A stretch of DNA of 54,205 bases from Micavibrio sp. (GTDB lineage Bacteria > Pseudomonadota > Alphaproteobacteria > Micavibrionales > Micavibrionaceae): the NCBI GenBank assembly GCA_002695035.1, contig NZNU01000037.1, positions 1 through 54,205 on the forward strand. Reading direction: 5' to 3'. Below, piece by piece: positions 42,936 through 51,914 of the stretch; within the stretch, counting starts at the first letter, position 1, and every line of letters begins with the position of its first letter. Under the pieces are notes generated by a model that ran no database searches, was not told where the DNA came from, and saw only the letters and a program-made list of their open reading frames with translations. A program made the position numbers and the translations under genes.

Positions 42936-44762
42936 ATGTGCGGAATAATTGGAATATTATCAAATGAATCTGTGGCAACCCGTGTTTATCAGGGTTTATC
43001 GCGTCTTGAATATCGCGGCTATGACAGTGCGGGTATTGCGACACTTAACGAAACAGGCGCAATAGAGCGGAAGCGCGCCGAGGGCAAGCTGGTCAATTTG
43101 AAAGACAAGTTGGAGACCGAACCTTTACAAGGGAAAATTGGCATCGGTCATACACGCTGGGCGACACATGGTGGCCCGACAGAGCGTAATGCACACCCTC
43201 ATGCAACGGATAAAGTCGCCGTTGTCCATAACGGCATTATTGAAAATTATAAAACCTTGAAATCCGGACTGGAAGGCAAAGGCCATGTTTTCAAAACGGA
43301 GACCGATACAGAGGCCGTGGCCCACCTGATTACCGATTACATGAATGACGGACTCGCACCGAAAGAGGCCGCCTTTAAGGCCTTTGGCCGTCTGGAAGGC
43401 GCCTTTGCATTGGCTGTTCTTTTTGCAGATCATCCCGATATGATGGTTGGTGTACGCCAAGGTACGCCCCTTGCGCTTGGCTATGGTGAGGGGGAAATGT
43501 TTCTGGCCTCGGATTCTTATGCCCTCGCCCCCTTTACCCGTAAAATCACGTTTTTAGAAGATGGTGACCGTATTCTCCTGACCCGTGACGCGGCCGAAAT
43601 TTCAGATTCAAAAGGCCTTCCTGTAAAACGTGAAGTCCGAGTGACCGCACAAAGTGGTGCCAATTCCGGCAAAGGCGAATACGCTCATTTTATGCTGAAG
43701 GAAATTTATGAACAGCCCTCCGTGATTGGTGACACTCTGAATTCCTTTGTTAATCCGGCAACTGGTAAAATTACATTCCCTGATGATATTGTTGCTACGT
43801 TAAAGGCCGCACCGCGCCTGACACTCATTGCCTGCGGAACAGCTTTTTACGCCTGTATGGTTGCCAAATACTGGTTTGAACAGGTGGCACGCATTCCATG
43901 CGAAATTGATGTCGCGTCCGAATTTCGTTACCGCGAGGCACCCATGCCGGATGGCGGGGTTGCCATCTTTGTATCCCAATCCGGCGAAACGCTTGATACA
44001 CTGGAAGCCTTGCGTTATTGCAAGCGACAGAACCAGAAAATCCTGTCTATCGTCAATACAATTGAAAGTACGATTGAGCGGGAATCCGATATGGTACTGC
44101 ACACATTGGCTGGCCCTGAAATCGGCGTGGCCTCCACCAAGGCCTTTACAACACAGTTGACCACACTTGCCTGCCTCACACTTGCCGTTGCCCGCCATAA
44201 AGAAACCCTTGAAAATAGTGATGAATTTGCACAGGCTTTGCGGGAAATACCTGCAACGGCCGCACAAATTTTGAAATATGATAGCGATATCCAAAAAATT
44301 GCAGATGATGTCGCAAAAGCGCGTGATGTCCTTTATCTGGGGCGCGGCGCACTGTACCCACTGGCATTGGAAGGCGCTTTAAAGCTCAAGGAAATTTCCT
44401 ATATCCATGCCGAAGGCTATGCCGCCGGTGAAATGAAACACGGGCCAATCGCCCTTATTGATGAGGCCGTACCGATTGTCGTTGTTGCGCCTGCCAATGA
44501 CCCTTTATTCGAAAAAACGGCTTCTAATGTGCAAGAGGCCGTTGCACGAGGCGGGAAAGTTTTTCTGATTTCTGACCAGAAAGGCACAGCTGAGCTAAAA
44601 GACTCCAGTCGCTGGACGGTGGAACTAGGGGACGTACACCCCTTTGTCGCACCAATCCTGTACGCCATTCCTGTCCAGTTACTTGCTTACCATACTGCTG
44701 TTGCCAAGGGTACCGATGTTGACCAACCGCGCAACCTCGCCAAATCCGTTACAGTTGAATAA
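42936..44762 (+). CDS. glmS: Glutamine--fructose-6-phosphate aminotransferase (isomerizing)
   Basis: 608 residues. The N-terminal glutaminase begins MCGIIGIL with the nucleophile Cys2; GHTRWATHGGPTERNAHPH is typical. Two SIS domains follow (CGTAFYACMVAKYWFEQVA, IFVSQSGETLDTLEALRYCK; LYLGRGALYPLALEGALKLK), ending with DQPRNLAKSVTVE. It makes glucosamine-6-phosphate, the step before GlmM and GlmU. A promoter ends seven bases before the ATG; no riboswitch or ribozyme is visible in the short upstream gap. Confidence 0.97.
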   Translation: MCGIIGILSNESVATRVYQGLSRLEYRGYDSAGIATLNETGAIERKRAEGKLVNLKDKLETEPLQGKIGIGHTRWATHGGPTERNAHPHATDKVAVVHNGIIENYKTLKSGLEGKGHVFKTETDTEAVAHLITDYMNDGLAPKEAAFKAFGRLEGAFALAVLFADHPDMMVGVRQGTPLALGYGEGEMFLASDSYALAPFTRKITFLEDGDRILLTRDAAEISDSKGLPVKREVRVTAQSGANSGKGEYAHFMLKEIYEQPSVIGDTLNSFVNPATGKITFPDDIVATLKAAPRLTLIACGTAFYACMVAKYWFEQVARIPCEIDVASEFRYREAPMPDGGVAIFVSQSGETLDTLEALRYCKRQNQKILSIVNTIESTIERESDMVLHTLAGPEIGVASTKAFTTQLTTLACLTLAVARHKETLENSDEFAQALREIPATAAQILKYDSDIQKIADDVAKARDVLYLGRGALYPLALEGALKLKEISYIHAEGYAAGEMKHGPIALIDEAVPIVVVAPANDPLFEKTASNVQEAVARGGKVFLISDQKGTAELKDSSRWTVELGDVHPFVAPILYAIPVQLLAYHTAVAKGTDVDQPRNLAKSVTVE

Positions 44763-44968
44763 TAAACCTTTGAGGGGATTCCAGATATAGACCACCTCAT
44801 GTACATTTTATGATTTCATAAGATTATCTTCGCAAATCGCAATGTGCTATTGCCGATGGGTACAAAGCCTATTACCATGATTCACACTATTTGAAGGTCG
44901 AGGCGCAAAGCTTTGGCTCCGATAGTTAAAGATATTGACACGTGGTCATTTTGAGGGAAAATTTTATC

Positions 44969-45676
44969 ATGCACAGAATTAATCATCATTCAGACAAGCA
45001 GCTTAATTCCTTATGGTGGTTGTGGCTGCCTGTAACAGCTTTGATTGTGCAGGTTATCCTGGAACTGGTCCTTCCTGCCAATGTCAGAAGCATGTTGATG
45101 TCAGAATGGGGCCCACATGAAACATTGCAGTTTTTGGTCTCGGCCATAGCTTGCGCAATTTGCGCGCAGCTGTTGCTGGACAGATATGTCCGCCAGAATC
45201 TGTTTCTTTTTGCCTGGATAGCAATTGCTTTTCTCGGCACGCTCTATATTGCCGGGGAAGAAATCAGCTGGGGACAATGGATTTTCCAATGGACAACCCC
45301 CGAAAACTGGGCTGCCATTAACGACCAGCAAGAAACAAATCTGCACAATACCTCCTCATGGCTGGATCAAAAGCCAAGACTTTTACTGGAAATCGGCATG
45401 ATTGTCGGCGGTCTCATTATACCACTGATATTGAAGTATAAGCCGGATGCGCTGCCGGCAAAATTCAGAATCATATACCCACCAATTATCCTGATGCCTG
45501 TGGTTTTATGCGCGGAATTACCAAAACTGGTTGAGAAAATCGGTGAAGTTATAGATATGATGCTCTTCATGCGGGTTAGCGAAATTAATGAGCTTTATAT
45601 GTTCTACTTTATACTTCTTTATATGATTATTTTATCTGGGCGCATAAAAGATCGACCACTCAATGAGAAACCATAA
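44969..45676 (+). CDS. Orphan multi-pass membrane protein with GEEISWGQW motif
   Basis: 235 residues, start ATG 44969 (Met10 of the longer frame from 44942, which begins with GTG inside a promoter-like TTGACA region). About six membrane segments: WWLWLPVTALIVQVILELVL, LQFLVSAIACAICAQLLLD, FLFAWIAIAFLGTLYIAG, IGMIVGGLIIPLILKY, IIYPPIILMPVVLCA, LYMFYFILLYMIILSG. A striking polar motif GEEISWGQWIFQWTTPENW followed by QQETNLHNTSSWLD sits at the third segment and looks catalytic or substrate-binding. I have no family name. TTGACA (44935-44940), 16 bases, GAAAAT ends six bases before the ATG. Confidence 0.6.
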   Translation: MHRINHHSDKQLNSLWWLWLPVTALIVQVILELVLPANVRSMLMSEWGPHETLQFLVSAIACAICAQLLLDRYVRQNLFLFAWIAIAFLGTLYIAGEEISWGQWIFQWTTPENWAAINDQQETNLHNTSSWLDQKPRLLLEIGMIVGGLIIPLILKYKPDALPAKFRIIYPPIILMPVVLCAELPKLVEKIGEVIDMMLFMRVSEINELYMFYFILLYMIILSGRIKDRPLNEKP

Positions 45677-45681
45677 AAAAA

Positions 45682-45710
45682 CGGCCTGACTGCTATTTAC
45701 AGAAAGGCCG
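45682..45710 (+). terminator. Terminator after the membrane protein gene
   Basis: CGGCCT (45682-45687) pairs with AGGCCG (45705-45710) across an 18-base loop, followed by CTTTTAAAATTTTT. The flanking A and T runs extend the stem. Confidence 0.5.
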
Positions 45711-45739
45711 CTTTTAAAATTTTTCAGGATAGGACAGAT

Positions 45740-46279
45740 TTATTTATCTTCTTCATCCTCATCTTCGCTCTCTTCATCTTCAAGCTCATCATCCAGATCC
45801 AGATCGCCGTCCAGACCTTCCAGATCAACTTCGCTTTCCTCATCATCTAGATCTTCATCCAGATCGCCGTCAATTTCTTTTAAGGCTTCCAGATCGGGAT
45901 CGTCTTCATCATCTGAATCATCATCAACAAGAGGATCATCAGAGTCCATGTCCACTTCTTCTACGCCGAGGTCATCTTCATCTTCGTCCTCGTCTTCATC
46001 CTCATCATCCATGTCCTCATCATCTTCGTCCTCGTAATCGTCTTCATCATCGAGATCCTTGGGTGATTTGGATGTCTTGGCCTTGGCCTTTGAGGGCTTG
46101 GCAGTATCAGCGGCACCTCTGGCTTTGCGTGATTTAACCTTTACGTCACCTGTAAATTCAGTATCGCAGTTAGGACATACGATAGGACGTTTATTCATGT
46201 CATAAAAACGTGTGCTGCAAGACAGGCATATACGTTTCAAACCGCGCGGGTCCGCGACTGTCGGTGTGGACGTTGGCAT
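45740..46279 (-). CDS. Zinc-ribbon, acidic FYDLN-type protein (TIGR02300-like)
   Basis: 179 residues. The N-terminus RGLKRICLSCSTRFYDMNKR PIVCPNCDTEF is a four-cysteine zinc ribbon with the FYDLN motif as FYDMN, and the rest is an extremely acidic tail of Asp/Glu runs (EDEDDEDMDDEDEDEDEDED, later LDDEESEVDLEG). This architecture is characteristic of the alphaproteobacterial FYDLN_acid family; its molecular role is not established. TTAAGGAGAG precedes ATG 46279. It is divergent from the thiolase gene. Confidence 0.88.
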   Translation of the reverse strand: MPTSTPTVADPRGLKRICLSCSTRFYDMNKRPIVCPNCDTEFTGDVKVKSRKARGAADTAKPSKAKAKTSKSPKDLDDEDDYEDEDDEDMDDEDEDEDEDEDDLGVEEVDMDSDDPLVDDDSDDEDDPDLEALKEIDGDLDEDLDDEESEVDLEGLDGDLDLDDELEDEESEDEDEEDK

Positions 46280-46463
46280 GGGCGTTTTCTCTCCTTAAAA
46301 CTTTATTTTCTAATCTGATATGGGATTGCATGATTTACGTACCATGTCAAACCCAAATCGCTTTTTCATGGTGGATATTATAGACGAAAAATCTATTTCC
46401 TATATAGTAGATAATTGAAAAAAATAAAAGTTAAGCCACCTATCCATAATCAGGAGTATATAC

Positions 46464-47591
46464 ATGCACACACCAGTCGTTCTTTGCGGTTTTAAACGCT
46501 CACCCATGCATTTTGCAAATAAAGGAGCATTGGCCCATGTGCGCCCTGACGATATGGCCGCAAAAGTCATCTCCGCCCTGTTGGAGAGCACAAGCGCAAA
46601 TGCTGGCGATATTGAGGATTTGCTTATGGGATGTGCCTTTCCTGAGGCCGAACAAGGATTTAACGTGGCCAAGATTGTCGGCCAGATTATCGGTCTTCCG
46701 GAATCTGTCGCCGGCGCAACTGTTAACCGCTTCTGTGGTTCATCCATGACAACCATCCAAATGGCCGCAGGTTATGCGCAGATGAATGCGGGTGAATTAT
46801 TTATTGCCGCGGGCGTTGAGTCGATGAGCCGCGTCCCGATGGGCGGGTTTAATCCAATGCCAAACCCCAAACTTGCCGAAGACTTTCCACCTGCCTATAT
46901 GAGCATGGGCATTACGGCCGAAAATCTGGCCAAGAAATATGATATTGCCCGTGATGCACAGGAAAAATTTGCGGTGAACTCACACCATAAGGCTGCAAAA
47001 GCGGCTGAATCCGGCAAATTTGACGATGAAATAGTCGCAATTGACGGCATCGATAAAGACGGAACAATCAGACCAGATTCCTCTGTTGAGAAGCTGGCAA
47101 CTCTCAATCCGGCCTTCGATGCAAACGGGACAATCACAGCAGCGACTTCGTCTCCTTTGACTGACGGGTCGGCAGCAGTTCTCGTTGCTACGGAAGCTTA
47201 CGCCGATAAGCACAATTTACCGAAACTGGCACGTATCAAATCTGTAGCTGTTGCCGGGTGTAAAGCTGAAATTATGGGCATTGGTCCTGTTCCGGCCTCA
47301 AATAAAGCTTTGGAGCGCGCGGGCCTAAAAATGTCTGATATCGGTTTGATTGAACTGAATGAGGCATTCGCCGCACAGTCACTTTCCGTCATAAAAGAAA
47401 TGGGCGTTTCAGAAGATATCGTCAATATCGACGGAGGCGCAATCGCGCTTGGTCATCCGCTTGGAACATCCGGCGCACGGATTACTGGAAAGCTTGCCTC
47501 TCTCATAAACCGCGAAGATGTAAAATACGGCCTTGCCACAATGTGTATTGGTGGTGGACAAGGTACAGCCATCGTGCTTGAGAAGATATAA
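46464..47591 (+). CDS. fadA: Acetyl-CoA acyltransferase (thiolase)
   Basis: 375 residues. The nucleophilic Cys91 lies in TVNRFCGSSMTTIQMAAG; the second half has NEAFAAQSLSVIKEM, the His of GGAIALGHPLGTSGARI, and the C-terminal Cys in TMCIGGGQGTAIVLE. It cleaves 3-ketoacyl-CoA in beta-oxidation; the pairing with the next gene supports that direction over biosynthesis. CAGGAG precedes ATG 46464. The two-gene unit is divergent from the FYDLN protein. Confidence 0.93.
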   Translation: MHTPVVLCGFKRSPMHFANKGALAHVRPDDMAAKVISALLESTSANAGDIEDLLMGCAFPEAEQGFNVAKIVGQIIGLPESVAGATVNRFCGSSMTTIQMAAGYAQMNAGELFIAAGVESMSRVPMGGFNPMPNPKLAEDFPPAYMSMGITAENLAKKYDIARDAQEKFAVNSHHKAAKAAESGKFDDEIVAIDGIDKDGTIRPDSSVEKLATLNPAFDANGTITAATSSPLTDGSAAVLVATEAYADKHNLPKLARIKSVAVAGCKAEIMGIGPVPASNKALERAGLKMSDIGLIELNEAFAAQSLSVIKEMGVSEDIVNIDGGAIALGHPLGTSGARITGKLASLINREDVKYGLATMCIGGGQGTAIVLEKI

Positions 47592-47620
47592 AGCTCTCAA
47601 AACAAAAACTGGTAGGAATT

Positions 47621-50023
47621 ATGACCAAAATTAAAAAAGTGGCCGTGCTTGGTGCGGGATTGATGGGCAGCGGGATTGCCGCGCAAATTGCAAATGCTGG
47701 TTATCCGGTTATTTTGCTGGATATCGTGCCCAAAGATGCAGGTGATGACCGTTCAAAACTGGCCAGAGGCGCAATTGAGAAAATGAAACAGGCCAAGCCG
47801 CCGGTTTTCATGGGTCGTAATTCGCATAAAAATATTACTCCGGCCAATCTGGAAGATGATCTTGAGCAATTAAAGACATGTGACTGGGTTGTGGAAGTCG
47901 TTTTGGAAGATCTGGATATCAAGCACCAGACATACAAAAAAATCGCGCCTCATTTAAAAAAGGGTGCAATTATATCCTCGAATACCTCAACTATTCCGTT
48001 GGAAATGCTGGTCGAACCAATGGATCAGGATTTTAAAGATAATTTTGTTATCACACATTTTTTCAATCCGCCGCGTTATATGCGCCTTTTGGAACTGGTC
48101 AGTGCGCCAAACACAAACAACGCGGCCGTTGAGGCGGTACGCGACTTTTGCGATGTGCAACTGGGTAAGGGTGTAGTTGTTTGCAATGACACGCCGGGGT
48201 TTATTGCCAACCGCCTTGGTGTTTTCTGGCTGACAACGGCTTTAAATACCGCCATCGAACAAGGTATCTCTGTTGAGGCGGCTGACGCCGTCATGTCGAA
48301 ACCTGTTGGTATTCCAAAGACTGGTGTGTTCGGGCTTCTCGACCTGATCGGTATTGATTTGATGCCACATCTGTCAAAATCCCTGCTGTCCACCTTACCT
48401 GACGAAGACGCGTACAGGGATTCATTTGTCGATCATGCATTCCTCCACTCAATGATCCAGGATGGCTTCACAGGACGAAAAGGGAAAGGTGGTTTCTACC
48501 GAATTGACACAAGTGAGGGTAAAAAAGAAAAACAGGCATTATCCCTTCACCCTGATAATTTCGATTTAGGACAATACAAGCCCGCGCAAAAAATTGATCT
48601 GGAGTCAATCAAAGCGGGCAGACAAGGACTAAAGGCCGTTCTGGAAACAGAAGATGAAGGCGGCAGATTTGCAAAAACTGTACTTTTAGAAACTCTGGCC
48701 TATGCCGCGTCACTTGTCGGGGAAATCGCCGACACTGTTGCCGATATAGATGAAGCCATGCGACTGGGATATAACTGGAAGCAAGGCCCTTTTGAGATGA
48801 TTGACGCGCTTGGAGTTGACTGGTTTGTTTCCGAATTAAAAGCCAAGGGGATAGATGTTCCCGCCATTATGGATAGGCTGGACGGGCAAAGTTTTTATAC
48901 CGTTAAAGGTGAAAAGCCACATTACTTCGGAACAGATGGTAAGTACCATCCTGTTGAACGCGCTGAAGGTGTACTTCTTCTTTCAGACATTAAACTGGCC
49001 TCAGACCCCCTCATAAAAACGGATAGTGCCAGTGTATGGGATATCGGAGAACATATTTTATGTTTCGAATTCACAGGCAAAATGAATGCTTTGGATGAAC
49101 CCGTCTTTGACGCCTATCACAAGGCCATAGATCTTATCGGAGATGGCAAAGGTAAATATAAGGGCCTTGTTGTTTATAATGAAGGGGCACATTTCTCAGC
49201 TGGTGCAAATCTGGCAATGGCAATAGAAGCGATGAAAGCCGGACGTTTTGAAGACGTAGCACGTCTCGTAAAAGGCGGTCAGGAGGCCTATATGGCGCTT
49301 AAATTCGCGCCTTTTCCCGTTGTTGCCGCACCTTTTGGAATGGCTTTAGGGGGCGGATGTGAAATTCTGCTGCATGTCGATCACGTACAGGCACATGCCG
49401 AAACTTATGCAGGTTTAGTCGAGGTCGGTGTCGGGCTTATCCCCGGATGGGGCGGATGTAAGGAGATGCTCCTGCGTTATCAGGCACGCGAAGCAGGTGC
49501 GTATGACAAACATACGGGCGGTAAGACAATCTGGTTTTCGCCTAAAAACACACCAATGGGTGCCATACGCGAGGCGTTCCAAACGATCGGAACGGCAAAA
49601 GTATCAACGTCAGGAGAAAATGCCAAAGAGCTGGGTTATTTCAAACCCACAGATAAAATCACAATGAACCGTGACCGGCTTTTATTTGATGCACGGGCCA
49701 AGGCCATAGAACTTGCGAAAGATTATACCGCACCTGAACAGGTCACCTCCATCCGTTTGCCCGGCAAAACGGCCAAGGCTGCACTTGATATGTCGGTGCA
49801 GGATTTAAAGACAGCCGGCAAGGCAACACCTTATGATGTAACTGTATCCTCCCATTTATCTTACGTGCTTTCAGGGGGAGATGATGCCGATATGACACAT
49901 GAAATCTCGGAACAGGATATTCTGGATTTGGAATTTCAGGAATTTATGAAACTGGTTCGTGAAAGCGGTACGCATGATCGCATTGAACATATGCTGACCA
50001 AAGGCAAGCCGCTAAGAAACTAG
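47621..50023 (+). CDS. fadN: Bifunctional 3-hydroxyacyl-CoA dehydrogenase / enoyl-CoA hydratase
   Basis: 800 residues with the dehydrogenase first (KKVAVLGAGLMGSGIAAQIA, NAD-binding; ...VITHFFNPPRYMRLLELVSA; GFIANRLGVFWLTTALNTAI) and the crotonase-type hydratase last (VVYNEGAHFSAGANLAMAI, then PFGMALGGGCEILLHVDHVQ, VEVGVGLIPGWGG). This order is that of Bacillus FadN rather than E. coli FadB, where the hydratase is N-terminal; the symbol is given on architecture. It completes beta-oxidation with the thiolase 29 bases upstream. TAGGA precedes the ATG. Confidence 0.93.
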   Translation: MTKIKKVAVLGAGLMGSGIAAQIANAGYPVILLDIVPKDAGDDRSKLARGAIEKMKQAKPPVFMGRNSHKNITPANLEDDLEQLKTCDWVVEVVLEDLDIKHQTYKKIAPHLKKGAIISSNTSTIPLEMLVEPMDQDFKDNFVITHFFNPPRYMRLLELVSAPNTNNAAVEAVRDFCDVQLGKGVVVCNDTPGFIANRLGVFWLTTALNTAIEQGISVEAADAVMSKPVGIPKTGVFGLLDLIGIDLMPHLSKSLLSTLPDEDAYRDSFVDHAFLHSMIQDGFTGRKGKGGFYRIDTSEGKKEKQALSLHPDNFDLGQYKPAQKIDLESIKAGRQGLKAVLETEDEGGRFAKTVLLETLAYAASLVGEIADTVADIDEAMRLGYNWKQGPFEMIDALGVDWFVSELKAKGIDVPAIMDRLDGQSFYTVKGEKPHYFGTDGKYHPVERAEGVLLLSDIKLASDPLIKTDSASVWDIGEHILCFEFTGKMNALDEPVFDAYHKAIDLIGDGKGKYKGLVVYNEGAHFSAGANLAMAIEAMKAGRFEDVARLVKGGQEAYMALKFAPFPVVAAPFGMALGGGCEILLHVDHVQAHAETYAGLVEVGVGLIPGWGGCKEMLLRYQAREAGAYDKHTGGKTIWFSPKNTPMGAIREAFQTIGTAKVSTSGENAKELGYFKPTDKITMNRDRLLFDARAKAIELAKDYTAPEQVTSIRLPGKTAKAALDMSVQDLKTAGKATPYDVTVSSHLSYVLSGGDDADMTHEISEQDILDLEFQEFMKLVRESGTHDRIEHMLTKGKPLRN

Positions 50024-50035
50024 CCAAAATAATGT

Positions 50036-50063
50036 TTGCGAAATTCATGGAATGAGTTATAGA
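50036..50063 (+). promoter_or_regulatory. Promoter of the orphan gene at 50072
   Basis: TTGCGA (50036-50041), 16 bases, TATAGA (50058-50063), eight bases to ATG 50072. No Shine-Dalgarno. Confidence 0.5.
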
Positions 50064-50071
50064 CAGCTTCT

Positions 50072-50959
50072 ATGGATACTTATATCATGCAAATCACCGA
50101 TTTTTTCTCTCTGGTCCTTGAAAAGCTTGAGGTATATTTCTCAGCTTTTGTGCTATTTATTACCAGCCACATACCGGAAGCCATAGAAGTTTTTAAGGCA
50201 TTGAACACCCCTTTCGGTGTGCTTGCCCTTGCTTCCATTATCGGATTTATCGTCAGTCATTTCAATCTGCGCCGCGCCATGTCGCAAAATATTTTCCCCG
50301 GCACGCAAGCCGTTTTGTATACGACTTTTTATGAGCCGACAGGCGAGATAAACCCTGTTACAGGCAATGAATTTCATAACCAGAAAATGCGTGTTGTTCA
50401 CCATGCCGTGGATATCGGGCCGATTTTTCATCCTTCAGTCAGAAAACGTATAATGGATGCCCTGCGGGGTGCGGTTGAAAAATGTGATGAAAATAAGAAT
50501 TTCATCGTTTTTCAAAACCTGACATCACGTCGTCCTTTCAAAAGAAGAAGGCTTACGCATTTGCGTGAACGTATTGCGACACGTTGGACGAATTATTTTG
50601 AAAGCCAGATGAATACTAAAGGTTTTGAGACTTTTGTTCATCACCCGCGCGAAATCCTGATTGCCCATAAAATTTTCCCGGTAATGATAAATGCACGGTT
50701 GTCACGCAGTCGTCAGATCAGGATCGCCTATATCCATGAAGCATGGCTGGAAGGAAAAGAATTCCCTGATATAGAAGATGTCTGCTTTGAAAACCTGGAT
50801 GGAAGTTTCGATAATAACCCGGATCATGTTCTGGCAGGATACTGGCGTGTCAACAAAACCATTATAAATGCCTTAAAAACTGATCCTGATCTTTACAGGG
50901 ATTGCCATGTGGAATTTTACACTGGCGAGAAAAAGACTATCCCCCTTCCTAAGATATAA
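50072..50959 (+). CDS. Orphan protein with N-terminal membrane segment
   Basis: 295 residues, no family recognised. Two hydrophobic stretches near the N-terminus (about 22-35 and 47-62, FGVLALASIIGFIVSHF) anchor it, and a basic soluble domain follows (RRPFKRRRLTHLRERIATRW). The remaining part mixes strands and acidic patches and ends HVEFYTGEKKTIPLPKI. It has its own predicted promoter and a strong terminator, so it is a single-gene unit behind the fad pair. Confidence 0.55.
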   Translation: MDTYIMQITDFFSLVLEKLEVYFSAFVLFITSHIPEAIEVFKALNTPFGVLALASIIGFIVSHFNLRRAMSQNIFPGTQAVLYTTFYEPTGEINPVTGNEFHNQKMRVVHHAVDIGPIFHPSVRKRIMDALRGAVEKCDENKNFIVFQNLTSRRPFKRRRLTHLRERIATRWTNYFESQMNTKGFETFVHHPREILIAHKIFPVMINARLSRSRQIRIAYIHEAWLEGKEFPDIEDVCFENLDGSFDNNPDHVLAGYWRVNKTIINALKTDPDLYRDCHVEFYTGEKKTIPLPKI

Positions 50960-50983
50960 AAAAACCGCCTTGCGGCGGTTTTT
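50960..50983 (+). terminator. Strong rho-independent terminator
   Basis: AAAAACCGCC (50960-50969) pairs perfectly with GGCGGTTTTT (50974-50983) around a four-base loop, directly after the stop of the orphan gene. It can also serve the convergent small lipoprotein gene ending at 51001. Confidence 0.88.
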
Positions 50984-51000
50984 CCTTAAATCAGAACCAA

Positions 51001-51141
51001 TTACTTGGCTTGTGATCTTGTGAAAACAACGTCACCTTGCTGTGAAGAAGATGAGTAGTATCTGTCATTGGCTTCGCCTGTGCTGCAAGCTGCTGTTGCA
51101 AGAACAAGAGCGAAAACAGGAAGAACTTTCAATAGTTTCAT
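51001..51141 (-). CDS. Small predicted lipoprotein
   Basis: 46 residues from ATG 51141, which has GGAG upstream; the longer frame to 51213 has no such site. MKLLKVLPVFALVLATAAC is a lipoprotein signal with lipobox ATAAC and the lipidated cysteine at 19, followed by a short polar tail STGEANDRYYSSSSQQGD. Too small for a named family. Confidence 0.7.
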   Translation of the reverse strand: MKLLKVLPVFALVLATAACSTGEANDRYYSSSSQQGDVVFTRSQAK

Positions 51142-51368
51142 GGTTAACTCCATCGTTATTGTTAGAATTACTTTGCTTGAGTACCATTTAAGTCGATAAA
51201 TCGTTGAAGTCAAATATTAAAGAAGGCCTTGATTATGAATCCATTTAATATGATGCAGAAAAGACACACTTACCTTATTCAAATATAACATGCACTTATC
51301 CGGCTTTAAAGAAATTTTAACACCTTTCCTAAAGACTAGGTAAACATAATTCCAGGAAAGGGTCATTT

Positions 51369-51893
51369 GTGTTTTATTTGTTATTACCAATTCTAGCGGG
51401 TGTTTTTTGGGCTGTATGTTATACGTTTATGGAACAGTCCTTGCAAAATGTAAGCATAGCCACATGGTATTTCGTCGGGGGTGTCGTTTCAATACTCATA
51501 TCCCTTCTGTTACTGCCTAAGATGACCGGAAGTGGTGTAGATATAAAACCTCTGCTTAAAAAGGAAATTTTCATCGTTCTTGTAGTTGCGATTGTAAGTG
51601 CAAAAATTGCAGACATGTCGATTGCCTTTGCTCTTACAAAATCACCTGCGACATTCGTGGCCTTTGGTGAAATATCATACGTTCTTTTCGTACCTTTCGT
51701 GGCCCTGTTCATATTCAAGGACAATCAGATTACAGCACATACGATGGGTGGCGGGCTCGTCGTTTTCCTTGGTATATCCATCTTACTATTTGGACAGCTG
51801 AAAGGAAAAGCCGACTCCAACGCACTTAATATTGCTCAGGAGGACGCCCCTGTAACACTTGCTGTGGCCGAGACAGGCCATATGGTTGATTAA
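51369..51893 (+). CDS. Half-size EamA/DMT-type membrane protein
   Basis: 174 residues from a GTG start with AGGAAAGGG upstream. About five membrane segments, e.g. LLLPILAGVFWAVCYTFMEQ, WYFVGGVVSILISLLLLP, IFIVLVVAIVSAKIADMSIA, PATFVAFGEISYVLFVPFVA, GGGLVVFLGISILLFG. The FVAFGEISYVLFVPFVALFI block resembles one EamA repeat. Half-length members may pair as dimers; alternatively this is a shortened gene. The C-terminal tail is polar. Confidence 0.6.
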   Translation: MFYLLLPILAGVFWAVCYTFMEQSLQNVSIATWYFVGGVVSILISLLLLPKMTGSGVDIKPLLKKEIFIVLVVAIVSAKIADMSIAFALTKSPATFVAFGEISYVLFVPFVALFIFKDNQITAHTMGGGLVVFLGISILLFGQLKGKADSNALNIAQEDAPVTLAVAETGHMVD

Positions 51894-51914
51894 CGACAAC
51901 AAACGGGAGAGTGC

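Noticed and set aside
42833-42936. Possible glmS ribozyme or riboswitch upstream of glmS.
   Set aside because: The space is too short for a ribozyme core and a promoter ends seven bases before the ATG, leaving no leader.
43125-44294. Long minus-strand frames opposite glmS (111 and 164 codons).
   Set aside because: glmS is complete on the plus strand; the antisense frames show no recognisable protein features beyond shadow composition.
44822-44929. A 35-codon stretch after glmS with protein-like composition (ADGYKAYYHDSHYLKVEAQS) ending in a stop.
   Set aside because: No start codon follows the preceding in-frame stop early enough, and no homologue is known to me; it may be a remnant but is too short to call a pseudogene.
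45740-46060. Repetitive Asp/Glu codon stretch considered as a tandem repeat or CRISPR-like array.
   Set aside because: It is in frame with the FYDLN-type gene and reflects the acidic tail; no spacers exist.
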